Origin: Apricaphanius iberus
Lineage: Eukaryota > Chordata > Actinopteri > Cyprinodontiformes > Aphaniidae
Reading direction: 5' to 3'
NCBI GenBank assembly: GCA_028564705.1
Contig: JAPXFQ010002390.1
Location: 1,367,972-1,431,971, forward strand
DNA length: 64,000 bases
Below the pieces are notes generated by a model. It was not told the DNA's origin, ran no database searches, and was given only the letters and a program-made list of their open reading frames with translations. The number at the start of each line of letters is the position of its first letter. Within the stretch, counting starts at the first letter, position 1. Of the stretch, positions 50,201 to 53,200 are shown one piece after another. A program made the position numbers and the translations under genes.

Positions 50201-53200
50201 CTATGAAGCTAATTGAAAAGTGAACAACTCAAAAAATGCCACAATGTCTACTAACAGCTGGAGGACATTATTGAGGAAATATGCTTACTTGTACAGAGAT
50301 ATCTGCTGGTTCACGGAGAGTTACTCTGGAACAAAGGAAAGACTAATCACTAATTTTAACCCCTTAGGGGCCGTAGGCAGGCTGGGAGAACTAAAAGATA
50401 TGATCAAAAACCTCAAAAAATGCACATTTCATGCCACGTCCACTTTAAATATGAAAATTTGTTTGTGAAATGTTTAAACGAAGCCTCCTTACAAATTTAT
50501 TAAAAATGTTTACAGCTCTTCATAGTAAAGGAAGCGGTTGTGCGCGTTACTCAGAGTTAGAAAATAACAATAATTAAGCCGTGAATGTTAGCATGCTACA
50601 GCTAAAGAAGTTATTGTTAGCTTTCATCTTTCAAATATACACGGCTCAAAAAAATAAAGGCAAAACTTAAAACAACACAATGTAACTCCAAATCAATCAC
50701 ACTTCTGTGTAATCAAGCTGTCCACTTAAGAAACACTTACCAGTTTCACATGCTGTTGTGCAAATAGAATAGTCAACAGGAGGAAATTATAAGCATTTAG
50801 CGTGACCCCTCCAGTAAAGGAGTGGTTCTGCAAGGTGTAACCACAGACATCTTCTCAGTTCCTATGCTTCCTGGCTCATGTTTTGGTCCCTTTTGAATAG
50901 TGGTGGGGCTTTTACTCCATTGGTAGCATGAGACAAAGTCCACAATCCATGCTATAGTGGCTCTGGTAGTGTAGCTCATCCAGGACGGTACATCAATGTG
51001 AGCTGAATTAAAAAGTTTTGCTGTGTGTCAGCGTGGTCTCTAGAGCATGGAGGTGCTACTAGGAGACAGGTCAGTACATCAGGAGATGTGGAGAAGGCCG
51101 TAGGAGCAACCCAGCAGTAGGACTGCTACCTCCACCTCTGTGCAAGGAGGAACAGGCGGAGCACTACTCTGCAAAATTACCTCCAGCAGGCCACAAATGT
51201 GCATGTGTCTGCTCATACTGTGAGAAACTGACTCCATGAGGTGGCATTAGGGCCTGACATCAACTGGTGCTTACAGGCCAACATCGTGCAGTGTTACGAT
51301 CCGTCTCTGTCTGCGTCATTCTTTCCTCCCTGTTTGTTTCTTTCCCGTCTGTTTGTGTTAATCAGTCCTAGTTTGTTTCACCTGTTTTCCTATTAGTCCT
51401 CCCTGGTGTTCTCCTTCCCTTGATCCCACAGTATATACACCTTCCTGTATCTGTCTGTCTTTGTCAGATCCTCGTCATTGTTACCTTCTGAGCTCCTCTG
51501 GTGTACTTGCTTCGTTTCTTGGATATTTAACTAATAAACATGGGCCACAAGAGCTTGAAACGCCGCTCTGTATTTGGGTCCTCATTCAACCGCTACTTGA
51601 CAGAACAATCCGACCAACTGGACCAATATTGGAGTACTCCACCACCTCCTAAGAAGAGATACAAAAGTTGATAGACTGGAACGTAAAAAAATGGAAAGTA
51701 TTCAAATCTCCACTTCCTCCTTTGCCGCTCTTGACGGCGCCGCTCCGGGTTGCGGTCTTCCAGCCGTGGATTCCTCCAGCGAACAGTCACCGAATTTTGG
51801 ATTGTCCTCATGGAGTCGCAGTTTTTCGGCTTCTCGTCCCGATGATTCCAGTCTGCTTCCTGTTTTGGACTCCCTGTCCGCGCTCTCCCACTCCACACAT
51901 CCGGCCTAAGAGCTTCCCTCTGACGCAGCCGGAGATAGCGCCCCCTGGAGCCCCTCGACAGAGGAATATTTTGAGGAACTTATTAAAGAGTTCAAAAATG
52001 ACCCTGGGATGTTGGAAAACAACTGTATGTCGAGTTCATTCAGAAGAAACAGCAATTCTCCACAGGACTTTCTGTTGATAGAAATTCTCAATCTTTATTT
52101 AGTTCCCTGACTTTGAATTTAACCACTAAAGTCTTAAGTCTAAGACCACCCCAGTGACTGTTTCCGAGCCCGAGATCTCTCTAATGACCGTTTTTAAGCC
52201 GGAGTCCCCATAGTGTGGTATGCATTCCTGTGTCTGTCTGTCTTTGTCGGATTGTCGGATTGACGTTTGGCATTTACCAGAGAACACCAAGATTGGCAAA
52301 TTCTCCACTGGCGCCCTGTACTCTTCACAGATGAAAGCAGGTTCACATTGAGCACATGTGACAGACGTGACAGAGTCCGGAGACGCCTAGGAGATTGTTC
52401 TGCTGCCTGCAACATCCTCCAGCATGGCCAGTTTGGTAGTGGGTCAGGAAGGGTTTGAAGTGGCATATCTATGGGTGACCACACAGCCCTGCCGAGGTAG
52501 CCTGACTGCCATTAGGTACCAAGATGAGATCCTCAGACCCCTGGTGAGACCATATGCTGGTGCAGTTGATCCTGGGTTCCTCCCAATGTGGGTGGAGTGT
52601 GTCAGTACTTCTTGCAAGAAGAAGGCATTGATGCTATGGGCTTGCCTGCCCGTTACCCAGACCGGTATACAACTGAGCCCATCTGGGTCATCATGTTTGC
52701 ATCACAGACTGTTCAGGAGTTAGTGGATGTTTTAGTCCAGGTCTGGGAGGAGATCCCTTAGCAGACCATCCGCCCCCTCATCAGGAGCATGCCCAGGCAT
52801 TGTAGGGAGTTCATAGAGGCACCTGGAGGCCAAAAAAACACCACTTAGACTCATTCTATCCGTTTTCAGATAGATGTTCCGGAATATTTGCGGACAATTC
52901 AATCCGGTCTTTAATCGGAGTTGTCTTTTCAAATACACCACTTTTTACTGGAACATTTTCAGCTGCCTTCAAATGTACCAGAGGATCCTGATGAATCCTC
53001 TGGGTGTGGGGGGTACAATGTAAACAGTGCGAGGGGCGTACATGTAATTTCCCCCAATAAAGTAATCTTTTTTTAACAGGACTGACGAAACAACAGAACT
53101 TTTTGATGCACACATCAAATTAAAAGACAAAGCTCTTACATACCAGCTCTAAACACAATTTTAAATGCTTTCTTTATATCATACTTATTGGCCTGATTTA

